Origin: Archegozetes longisetosus
Lineage: Eukaryota > Arthropoda > Arachnida > Sarcoptiformes > Trhypochthoniidae
DNA: 64,000 bases
Assembly (NCBI GenBank): GCA_018873245.2
Contig: JAEMBT020000019.1
Coordinates: 62,001 to 126,000, forward strand
Direction of reading: 5' to 3'
Shown here: positions 33,386 through 43,471 of the stretch, in pieces
Layout: each line of letters opens with the position of its first letter
How positions within the stretch are numbered: position 1 is the stretch's first letter
Notes under the pieces: generated by a model
Database searches by the model: none
What the model was told of the DNA's origin: nothing
Seen by the model: the letters and a program-made list of their open reading frames with translations, nothing else
Program-made: the position numbers and the translations under genes

Positions 33386-34050
33386 TCCAAATATACTGTG
33401 TATTAGTTACAAAAACGAGCAAGCATTTGGAAAGTTTGGTCCAATTAGTCAATAACGACAAACTGGAATTCAACAACAACAACAACAACAACAGCCAACA
33501 TTTGACGACTTATACTGGAACAGAAATTCGTCTTCATTTCATAGATACTTGGAAATAACGATTATATGAACAAGATTTACGACTATACTACAGTATTCAC
33601 CAAATATGTCGATATAAATCAAAGAATACTGGCTTATGAGGACGCAAAGATGTGGGAAATGTATTACAAATTGAAAAAGGAGAATCATACAAATAAAGTT
33701 GATAGACTAAAGAAGAGATTAAAGATTAAGTTGGGAAATTTCAAAACCAACACGGTATACTATGAAGTTGCTGGCTTTCCTTGTGCTCCTAATGAAATCT
33801 TATGCACCATAGAAGACATTGCAAAAGTCAAAGTAAAGTCAACAAGTATTTCGAGAATTTATCCGAGAACAGACGATGCCGATCTACAATCATGCTATGT
33901 TGTCGAATTTGTAAGCCGAAGCACTGCAGAAAAGCTCATAAAAATTTGAAAGAATATCTCAGCAATCTTGAGAATAAGGACAAAAGTTATCATGTTTTTG
34001 AAAAATATATTTTAAATTTGATGGCAATTCCTCTGTTTAATAGCGGATGA
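33354..34050 (+). pseudogene. Unidentified plus-strand gene remnant with a Gln tract
   Basis: ATG at 33354 (MDPRLETPHV) runs 34 codons to a stop. The same frame then continues through a CAA-coded Gln tract (33468-33492) and FDDLYWNRNSSSFHRYLEI. The frame shifts near 33565 to a 127-codon frame (33566-33949) that is Lys-rich then contains TNTVYYEVAGFPCAPNEI and DADLQSCYVVEFVS. A last slip near 33945 leads to KEYLSNLENKDKSYHVFEKY and a stop near 34050. No family recognised. Its ATG overlaps the minus-strand start at 33355, so at least one start is probably wrong. 34051-34392 is noncoding, probably including the mariner left end. Confidence 0.45.
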
Positions 34051-34392
34051 AATACAATACTTGTGATATAACATTTTTAAAATTATATACAAAGAATATT
34101 GTACAATGCTCACTTTTATAAAAAAAAAACTCTAATGCTATTATTGTGCAAACGGTATGAAATATTTTAAAAATCTCTGCACTAAAATGTTTTTACATTT
34201 AAATATTATTAACGACACACTATTATATCAGGTCTCCAAACAATTAATGTCGTTTTTTTTGAATGGGTTTAATTGAATGCATGAAACTTTTATAAAATAT
34301 TCTAAAAAGTTAATTAAACACATTACTCATGAAAATGAGTAACTAATGCTAATAGTTGATTAGGTAAACTTCATTCATTAATGTTTAAACAT

Positions 34393-35373
34393 GGCTTTCG
34401 ATGAGATTCATTTACGGCATATTATGCTTTATGAGTTTAAAAAAGGAAATAACGCCACTGTGGCCACTAAAAACATTTGCGAAGTTTATTGAGATGTGCT
34501 GGACATTCGCAAATGTCAGCGATGGTTCGCAAAATTTCGGTCAGGAGACCTCAGTCTCGAAGATAGAGCCGGTAGGCGGCTCCTATCAAAATCGATATCG
34601 AAGCGCTGAAAGCTCTCGTCGAATCCGACCTGCGTCAAAATTGTCAGGATATGGCTAACATTCTCAACGTCTCTCAGGAGACAGTGCGACTTCATCTCCA
34701 TCAACTCGGGAAAATATTGAAAGGAGGTGTTTGGGTACCTCATAAGCTCAACAGTGAGAATCTCAGGCAAAGACTGACAATTGCTTCTTCTCTTCTCATG
34801 CGCCTAACACGAGAGCCTTTTTTGGATCGAATAGTGACCGGTGACGAGAAATGGATCCTTTACGTCAACATTAAACGTAAAAAACAATGGTTAAGTCGTG
34901 GACAGAAGCCCATTCCCACACCTAAATTTGAACTACACCCCAAAAAGATTCTGCTATGCATCTGGTGGGACATGAGAGGAGTCATTCACTTTGAGTTAAT
35001 GAATCCAAATCAGACCATTACTGCTGAAATTTACTGCCAACAATTGGATCCACTAAACCAATGTCTGATTCAGAATCGCCCGGCACTGGTCAATAGGAAA
35101 GGGATTCTCTTCCTCCACGACAATGCTCGCCCTCATGTCGCGCGTTTGACCCAAGACAAAATCATGGACTTGAGTTGGGAAGTCCTCCCGCACCCGCCGT
35201 ACTCACCTGATATGGCACCCACTGATTACCATCTGTTTCGCTCATTACAACATCATTTGAATGAAAAGGAATATGAAAATGAAGGTGAAGTGAAACAAGA
35301 CTTGGCATTGTTTTTTGCGTCAAAACCACCCGATTTTTTTAAACAGGGTATTGAAGATTTAGTGAAAAGATGA
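34393..35373 (+). pseudogene. Mariner transposase (DD34D), dead copy
   Basis: ATG at 34393 (MAFDEIHLRHIMLYEFKKG). The helix-turn-helix region includes CQRWFAKFRSGDLSLEDRAG. A stop near 34490 and a 1-bp slip near 34580 precede the long frame 34651-35373. Catalytic motifs are complete: VTGDEKW (first Asp), FLHDNARPH (second Asp) and YSPDMAPTDYHLF (third Asp), the mariner DD34D signature. Total length about 325 codons, normal for mariner. I could not pair the terminal repeats with confidence; candidate flanks are near 34225 and 35455. Confidence 0.88.
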
Positions 35374-35487
35374 GAGACTATCGTAGATAATGAGGGAAAT
35401 TATGTAATTGATTAAACTTTGTTTGACTTTAAATAAAAGACTTTTTTCCATTTGTTAAAAAATACATCATCAAAATACGAAATAAAA

Positions 35488-35681
35488 CATCATATGTGAA
35501 TGCAAGAAAATATTTTGCATTTACACTATTTAATAGTATTCGTAATTTAACCCAAAATTTATATTTAAGATAGGAGTCAGTCATGAACAGTAATTCAGCT
35601 TAAATATAAATTTTGTGTTTAAATTACGAATACTATTAAATAGTGTAAATGCAAAATATTTTCTTGCATTCACATATGATG
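35488..35681. repeat. Near-perfect foldback element (194 bp)
   Basis: Arms of about 80 bp start CATCATATGTGAATGCAAG and end with the exact complement; I see almost no mismatches, with a loop of about 30-40 bp around 35585. Such arms fold into a long hairpin. No coding capacity. A MITE derivative is likely. Confidence 0.88.
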
Positions 35682-35689
35682 CATTGGAT

Positions 35690-36899
35690 TCAGTAACGAC
35701 TTGTGTGGAGATATATGGTTTTTCGGATTATTGCACAAAATCAATGTTTAGGTGTTAATTTACATTCAGACAAATTTTCATGATATGTTCCAATGAGGAA
35801 AATATGATTAAATCGGTAAAGAAGTTGCCTCTAATTCCTATAGAAAAGCATTATAACTAAGAGTGGTTTTGCACTTATGCGTCATATGAGTGTGTTAACT
35901 GCATATTTCAGTTATTTATGCAATACTAAGTTAAATGTGAGACAATTATTTATAAGCTTTTGAAATAAAACTTTTTCGTTTACGTTCATTTTTTTATTTT
36001 TAAAATCTCAAAATATGTGATTTATTGAAAAATAAATTGAAAAATATCACTAATTGTGTTATAAATAGACAAACGCTTATAGACTTGATTAATAATGAAT
36101 TGATGCAAAAGTCTAAAGAAAATGGAAAGAAACATACATCACATCCAATCTTATGACAGAAAAACATGAGAAAAATATTAAGAAATTGAGTAAATTATTG
36201 AAAGTAAATGATTTAAATGTATTTGAAAGTTGTGCTACTTTAAACGCGATTTTCTCATTTCTACGCATAAGGTTATAAGTCGTTACTGCATACAACGCAT
36301 CATATGTCGCTTATTAGAAAGCGAAATAGGGCGCAACCTCAAGTTTTTAGAGAAGCGGCCTATTTTGCGAACTCAAGCAATAAAATTTTATTGCTTGAAC
36401 TCAAAGTTGAGCAATTTTAAGATGAGTTGACAGTAAGTGTCAATTCATCGGAATTAGCTGAAATATTTTAAGGTCAATCGATTGAGACTGAGCACTAGTT
36501 GAAGAAAAACTTTAAACATGAGTGAACATGTTTGGTCACGGCCATAAACTTCTGAGTATTTAAGGGCACTCACAAGCCATACTCTGGGCTGATAAATGGT
36601 TTGTCTAATCATCTTCTTATCAGACGTCTTGTTTTCAGTATACGTTGAAATCTTTGTTTGTATTTTATATCTTAAAATAAATATTATTAACAGCTAGTGG
36701 TTTGATTAGTTTTTTTATATAATAAGTTTGTATATCTTTTGGTGTTTCTTTAAGAGTCGCACTTAAGGCAATCCAACTTGGGCAGTGCGACAATAATAGT
36801 ATTGTTTTATTAAAAAAGTAAGCATATTATTCAAAAAAATATTCCCGAAAAGATTCCCGAAAATGAATCTTTTACTTCATGATTCTCGACCCGAAAACG
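35690..36899. other. Noncoding stretch with LTR-like promoter region
   Basis: No gene supported. 36430-36795 resembles an LTR or promoter: GAGTATTTAAGGGCACTC near 36557, AATAAA near 36677, and a GTGCGACA end near 36790. No duplication or partner LTR is visible, so this is tentative. Confidence 0.3.
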
Positions 36900-37264
36900 T
36901 TGAATTTTTCCTTCGAAAAATTATGTCTTTGGTTATTATACATTATTAATGGTGGATTCCCTTTACGTGGTTCGCTGACTTCATAAACATCTGAGAATGC
37001 TCGGTCTTTTATGAGCGTATCTTTGATCCGCTCCATGTCTACTTCCTTTTCAAGAGCAATAATAACTTAACCATCTTTAGCAGCACGGAAGCGGGTGATA
37101 CCTATTCCTATCGGTATGGGATTAACGAGGGAGACGACATTGGTGCGTGTAGCCATGGAATGCTGTTTGTTTTTCGGCTTAACAATGATCGGATGGTCTG
37201 AGGACCGCATTAGTGATTTCATCGGTTTAATTTTGGTGATGGAGGCAAAGCTCGGTGAAGATAT
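36900..37264 (-). mobile_element. R1-like LINE ORF1, distal part, left of retroelement B
   Basis: Similar at DNA level to 59200-59540 in the right-hand LINE (shared CGCTCCATGTC, GATACCTATTCC, TGCTGTTTGTTTTT). The reading frame is minus and carries stops. It is the continuation of 52308-52733 across copy B, whose ATAT duplicate ends here (37261-37264). Confidence 0.7.
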
Positions 37265-37753
37265 TGTAATAACGTCTTAGTTTCTTAATTAGACCTATAT
37301 CATAATATTTTTATAATAACCTATATTTCTAAACTCTAATTTTCATAACTCACCTTATATGTCAACATTTATTACTGACTTAAAGATTACTTTTTGTTTG
37401 GGAAAAGAAAATCTTCACATACTTGTCTCAACTGTACAAGTTATGAAGACAGCTTATAATAAGCATATTTCATCTCTTAAAACCTACCTAAGTATGTCCT
37501 AATTATACAATTTTCCAATCATAGCTAAATGTACTACTGACCTTAAAAGGTTTAGCCTATCATTGTAAAACATTTTCTAATCTAACCCGCCTATTGTTCC
37601 TATAAAATGTCGTGTTTTTCCTAAATTTTTCGCTCTTTCTTCCAGTGTTAAAAATCCTGTGAAATCTTATGTAATTTGTGGTTATGTTAAATAAAGTGCT
37701 ATATTTTAAAAATTGATTTCGTACACGCTCCTATTAAAGATCCAGACTTTACA
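37265..37753 (+). repeat. 5' LTR of retroelement B
   Basis: 489 bp, starts TGTAATAACG, ends GACTTTACA. TATAAAA at 37601-37607 is the likely promoter and AATAAA at 37690-37695 the polyadenylation signal. Its pair is 51819-52307. Confidence 0.93.
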
Positions 37754-37755
37754 AT

Positions 37756-37773
37756 TGGAGGCACCGCTGGGAT
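37756..37773 (+). promoter_or_regulatory. Primer binding site, copy B
   Basis: TGGAGGCACCGCTGGGAT, two bases after the LTR. Same as in copy A; tRNA not assigned. 37774-38008 is the leader. Confidence 0.75.
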
Positions 37774-38008
37774 AGGAGTTGAAGATGTATAGAAATCAAT
37801 GTTGCTTGTATTGAAGTTATAAGTATAAATGAAGTTGTCAATTCTTACCCTTTGTATTAACATTGTGTGGTTTGCACTGTGGTCGTAATCAGTGTCTGCA
37901 ATTGGTCACCAGCATTGGCTTCGCGGTGGTTGCGTCGACTGAATCACAGAGGAGCAACACACAAATAAAGGAAAGAAACACTTCTTTGATTTTTTTAGTT
38001 TTATTAAA

Positions 38009-39590
38009 ATGCCAATTAGAGGGCAATCTGAGTTATCCACTTCTAGTTCAGAAGTGACTGCTTTGACGGCGAAAGAATTAAAAGATATTGTATCAGATGT
38101 AGTCCGTATGTCAATGACTACATCTAGTAGCTTAAGATTAGAGCCTTTCACAGGTCGCGATACCCGAGAACTCGTAAAGTGGCTACGAGAATTCGAGTAT
38201 CACGCAGATGCAAATAATTGGGATGATGCTGCTAAGTTGCGCAAATTTCCCACATATCTTAGAGATTATGGTCTACTGTGGTATGACCAGAATGTTAAGC
38301 GTGCAGGCGTAAATGCTCCAACAGATTGGAAAAGCCTCAAACATCTGATCACCACAGACTTACTTTCTACTAACCACAAAAGTTATTTACACAGCGAGCT
38401 AAGGCGTCGCAAGCAAGCTTTGGTGAAAGCGTTTATAATTACATTCTTGCTAAACGAGATTTGTGTCTCGAATTAGATGATAGCATGAATGAAAGCGATA
38501 TGATGGAGTATATGTATCAGGGAATGAAACCTGATATTGCAAAAGTGCTACGCTCTCATGCTCCTAAAACTATGAACGCATTCATAGATAGGGCAAAACA
38601 AATAGAACGTGGCATTGAAGAGTGCGAAACTTCTGGGATTTCCGAAAGTAGGTCGGAAACAGAGTTATCCACTTTAATGAAAAATTTTGGAGATATGGTA
38701 AGAAATCTCACTCATACTTTGAAAAATAATAGCCGTCAAAATAATGCCTCATACCAGTTAAACAGACCATATAATGGTCAAAACAGTTTTCGTCGTGGCA
38801 ATCGAAACTGGGACAGGTATGAGACACGCGTAAGTCGCGATAGCAGATCTTTAAGCCCTAACTATAATGGAAATGGGTTTAACTCTCAAAATACAGAGTT
38901 CAGACGTTCTCTACCAAGAGACGATTTTAACTCGAGGAGAAACACAGCTCCTAAACGAGTTAACTTTAATTTTGATGAAAAATTAACACAAAGTCGAAAT
39001 ACCGAAGGTAAAGGTATATGTTATAATTGTCAAGAACCTGGACATCATTTACGAAATTGTCCGCATAAACAAGGTAACCGATCAAGAGAAAACAGTCCTT
39101 ATCGGTCTAAACAAAGCAATGCAGGACTGAGTCACACTGTTCAGCAAGCTATACATCCCTACGTACCTAAGTGTAAAAACAAATTAATGTTTGTTTATGT
39201 AAAAATAAAAGGGTGTGAAATTTGTTCATTGGTTGATACGGGTTCAGAGAATACTATGATTTCTCATGATCTTGCATTAAAACTTGGTCTTAACATTGAA
39301 AAGTATACAGGTAGACCAATTACTGGAATTAACTCAAAGCCTGTAAAAATTAGCGGCCAAGTACAGCTCGATATTATCGTCTTTGATGATAAAAAAGAGC
39401 GTTCTATATCAATAACTGCTGTTGTAGTTCTAAAATTTCACTTAGATCTATTGTTGGGATATGACTTTCATCGTGCATCTAAATCGGTGATCGATATCTA
39501 TAATAATAACATTGTGTTTAATTCTGCAGCATTCAAGGAAAACGAAATAATTGATGTTAAAAGCCCAAAATCCCCAAAAATATTAAACAA
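38009..39590 (+). pseudogene. gag: Gag and aspartic protease, copy B
   Basis: ATG at 38009. A 1-bp loss near 38423 shifts from the first frame (38009-38476) to the long frame (38461-41745). The same domains as copy A: Gag core, Arg/Asn-rich nucleocapsid with one CCHC knuckle (near 39019-39060) and retropepsin VDTGSENTMIS (near 39230). Here protease runs on without a stop into the Cys-rich spacer, showing that copy A's break at 12704 is a lesion rather than a normal boundary. Gag builds the particle; the protease cuts the polyprotein. Confidence 0.88.
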
Positions 39591-41720
39591 AATGCATGCG
39601 ATAGAAAATATTGAAATACCAGCTAATGGAATGCAGGTTGTTAAGTGTGCGCCAAGCTATAAGAAAACCTTATTGAGTGCAAACTGCTATACGCAGTCAA
39701 ACCTAACAATACTTTCTAAACGCAAACTATATGTGAAAGAGCAAAATATTACCCTCAAAAATGGGATTGCTCGCGTTCCTGTAGTAAACCTTTCTGATGA
39801 ACCTATAACTATATCTGCCGGTAGCATTGTAAGCGATTATGAGTTACCATCCATTTGTGCTGCTGCTTTCTCAAAACCGGATTTCGATCCACTATTAAAT
39901 TCGACTATGGCAGACATTATTAGAAAAGATAAACGTGCCTATTTGGTTTTCTGTCGAATCTTAGACAAGGCTGAAGAGAAGGCGGAGAGCATAATAACGG
40001 TTTTGAACCGCCTATGTAAATTTTGTCTCACCATTGGCTGTTTATCTGGAGAGCAATGCCCTAGAAGGCAGTCTTATATAACCAACCACGGGAACTATAA
40101 AGATAAAGTCGTAAGTAGGTATACAAACGTTTTAATCCTGTGTGGTGAGTACACTCTTCTTTGCATGGATAATGAAGAAAGACTCAAAAAAGAGGAACCT
40201 AAGCCTATAGAGCTTAATAAACCATTGGATCAATACTTTCTTACTAAAGACGATATTAAGAAATCTGCTGAATATCTATATAAGCAAATCTATGCACGGG
40301 CTGTAGACAGTAATGATCCTTTAAATGTAATTCATTTTTATGAAAATCTTTGTAAATATTGCAACCATTACAAATGCTGTGACGAGACTACAACTTGCAT
40401 ATACGAGCCGATATGTACCGAAAGCGCAAATTATCAAAAAATCAAGGAATATGAAAAGAGGGAAATTGAAAACAAAATAACTGAATTTATAAACGAATGG
40501 CAAATTCCAAAGGAAGTTATCGATCGTTATCGCAACTCGATGAATACAATAGGTCCTTATCATGATAATGCGAAGAGAACAATGAATTTTGCTAACCCCT
40601 CATTTGATCTTTCTGAATTCCTGACTAACGAAACACTTGATGACACTCAAAACAATCATTTTGATAATGAGTTTGAAGATATAGAGTTACAAAGCCTCAG
40701 TAGCGACTCAATAACCAACCTTAACCTAGAAGCATTATATGAAGATATTGATATTTTGAGTTCTATGATGGATCCTCTTCTATATGATGCAAATATAGCA
40801 GGAAGTGATTTTAACACAGAAGCAAATGAGAAAGACGAGATCGCTGGAAATGTTACTACAAGTAATGCTAACGAGCTAAACTCTGAAAACTTATATGAAT
40901 GTAGCAAAACTTTGAATAAAGAAACTTCAAATAAATATTCAGACTCATTACAAGAAGTTATGGACCATATTGATGATTTAAATTATCATTATGAGTGTAA
41001 TGCAGGATTTTCTTATGATGCTGATTGTAGTAGTCCCATTGATTCGGGCGACAGTAGTCTTTTCGATTCTGATGATGAATTAGAAGAGAACAATAAAGAC
41101 TATCCAAAGACTATATATTCAAGGCAAGCTAATTATATCCAGAGGGGAAATGATTCTCTTATTGATGACATGAAGTTCGCGGCTGATCGATTTGAGCTAT
41201 TGATAGCATTAGCTAAGCTAAAGACAAATGATATACTCAACATCTTTTATTATTTCGATCAACTTTGTATTCGATGTAATATATGTCATTTGAAACTAAA
41301 CGGCGACATATTCAAATATTCACGCTTAGAAAATACTAATAAGCCTTATGCACAGTATGATCCATTTCGAGTATGGCGTGAAATGAACACCTTAATGCAT
41401 CAATTTATTGTCAGCAGTAACATTCCTTTGAATATCGTGGAATCTTATCGACACAATGGACCAATACGTGATTGTCCTTTATACACGTTGAAATTGGAAA
41501 CCAAAGGTCGGTGGTCACCCTCTGATGGAAGATGGGTAGACAATAAAACCGGAAGGCCTATACAAATTCCTGTTGCTAGCGGCTTTATGGACACTGGTCC
41601 GGAGATTGATGATGTGATGCAGGATCAATTATCAGATTTAATGAATGAATTTGCAGATATGTTAGCTTTCGATCCAACAAATATCGGAACTTGCAAAATA
41701 ATCAAACATAAAATTGATAC
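39591..41720 (+). CDS. Cys-rich spacer between protease and RT, copy B (triplicated module)
   Basis: Part of the 38461-41745 frame, so translated with Gag-Pro. Three modules of about 45 residues: near 39910-40075 (RKDKRAYLV to LCKFCLTIGC), 40246-40380 (DDIKKSAEYL to LCKYCNHYKC) and 41164-41300 (DDMKFAADRF to LCIRCNICH). Each shows D-[DI]-[IM]-[KR], a helical stretch, an LN or SI hydrophobic step, then LC-X2-C-X2/4-C. Linkers are acidic, rich in Ser/Asn/Asp. The modules are well preserved between copies. I know of no such segment in Ty3/Gypsy elements. The frame ends early at 41745 because of a 1-bp loss near 41727. Confidence 0.72.
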
Positions 41721-43471
41721 TGAGATCACCCACCAATACATCTAAATCCATACATATATGCTGCACCTCTTCGAGAGGAAATAAACCGACAAGTTCAAGA
41801 ACTTCTCGATATGGGCATAATAGTACGGTCTAAGTCCCCTTGGAGTTCCCCAGTAGTTCTAGTTGATAAAAGGACGGAACAAAACGCATGTGCGTCGATA
41901 ATCGAAAATTAAATAGTATAACTAAGAGTGATGTATATCCTCTTCCTTCAATAAGCGTTGCATTAAGCAGTTTACAAGGAGCAAAATATTTTTCATCATT
42001 CGATCTTAATTGTGGTTACCATCAAATAGAGATAGATAAAAGGGATTGTGAAAAGACTGCATTTATAACTCAAGACGGGTTATTTGAATATACAAAAATG
42101 AACTTCGGTTTGAAGACTGCTCCGGCCTGTTTTGCTCGAGCTATGGACATAACTCTAAGTAATTTGAAGTATTCATCAGTCTTAGTTTACTTAGACGACA
42201 TATTGGTATTCAGTAAAGACTTTTCAAGTCATCTTAAACACATTCGAGAAGTATTACAAAGACTTAAATCTGCTGGATTTACAATCAAACCAAATAAATG
42301 CTCATTGGCCATGGAATCAGTTAAGTTTTTGGGACATGTTGTAGACTCAACCGGAATTCGAACAGATCCAGATAAAATAAAGGGTATAACAAATTTTCCT
42401 ATACCAAAAACTTTAACTCAAGTACGAGGATTTATTGGTCGAGCATCTTATTATCGAAAGTTTATACCGTATTTTTCTGAAATCGCTGAACCATTGACTC
42501 GACTTACAAAGAAGCATATGAGGTTTCAATGGGGACCAGAACAAATGCAAGCTTTTACACAATTGAAAACTCTTCTAAGCAGTGAACCGGTTTTAACACA
42601 TTTCGATAGTAAGAAACCTTTAGAAGTACGTTGTGATGCTAGCTTTATAGGGATAGGTGCTGAATTGGTTCAACTTGAAGAACTAGGTTGGAAACTAGTA
42701 GCAAATGCAAGTCGTTTGCTAAGTGAAGCAGAACGCAATTATTGTACCTCTGAGCGAGAATGTCTTGCTATTGTATATGCTACTGATAAGTTTGCACCTT
42801 ATATACATGGATTGAAATTCACAGTAGTAACTGATCATTTAAGTCTAAAATGGTTAACAGAAAAGTCAACGCTCTCTCCTCGTTTAATACGATGGGCTTT
42901 ACATCTTCAAAAATACGACTTTGATGTTGTATACCGTAGCGGTCGGTTAATGAAGGACGCTGATGCTCTAAGTAGGTGTCCTGTGGACCCTCCTGAAAAT
43001 ATAATTGAAAATACTGAAAGATATGCCATGGCTAGTATATCGCAATCAGAAGACGAGCAAGACGTGTCTTCTGATGTTTCACGCTTTAATATGATAAATA
43101 TGTCTAAACTGCAAAGAGAGGATAAATTCCTCGGTAGCATTATAAAATCACTTGAAGCAGATGAATCGAGTTGTTATGAAGTGGAGTATGTTCTAAAAGA
43201 TAATATACTTTTCTTTGCCGATCCTATTAGTCGGTTGCGAAGTAAATTGTTAATCTGTATACCTGAGTCGCTCTTGCACGAGCTTCTTTATTCATTTCAT
43301 GATGATTACATGTCAGCACACTTGGGTATCAATAAAACAAAGGCAAAAATTAAAGAACGATTTTTCTGGCCAAATATGGATCAGGATATTGAATACTATG
43401 TAAAATCATGCGTTGATTGTCAAACAAAGAAAACCCCAAACCTTCAAAAGCAGGTTTATTGGTCCCAGTAA
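41721..43471 (+). pseudogene. pol: Reverse transcriptase, RNase H and integrase zinc domain, copy B
   Basis: Breaks near 41727 and 41869 (one base missing in each compared with A). The main frame 41888-43471 has FDLNCGYHQ, the catalytic YLDD (42188-42199), LGHVV, RNase H from VRCDASF (near 42628) to DADALSRCP, then the integrase HHCC domain (HDDYMSAHLG, CVDC). The stop at 43471 follows YWSQ, as in copy A. Catalytic residues intact. Confidence 0.88.

Noticed and set aside
36430-36795. Second possible solo LTR
   Set aside because: Promoter-like and AATAAA signals only; ends and duplicates cannot be fixed.
37863-38057. Short frame upstream of gag in copy B as a separate protein
   Set aside because: It is leader sequence; in copy A the same stretch is in frame with gag and in B it is shifted, so it is probably untranslated.
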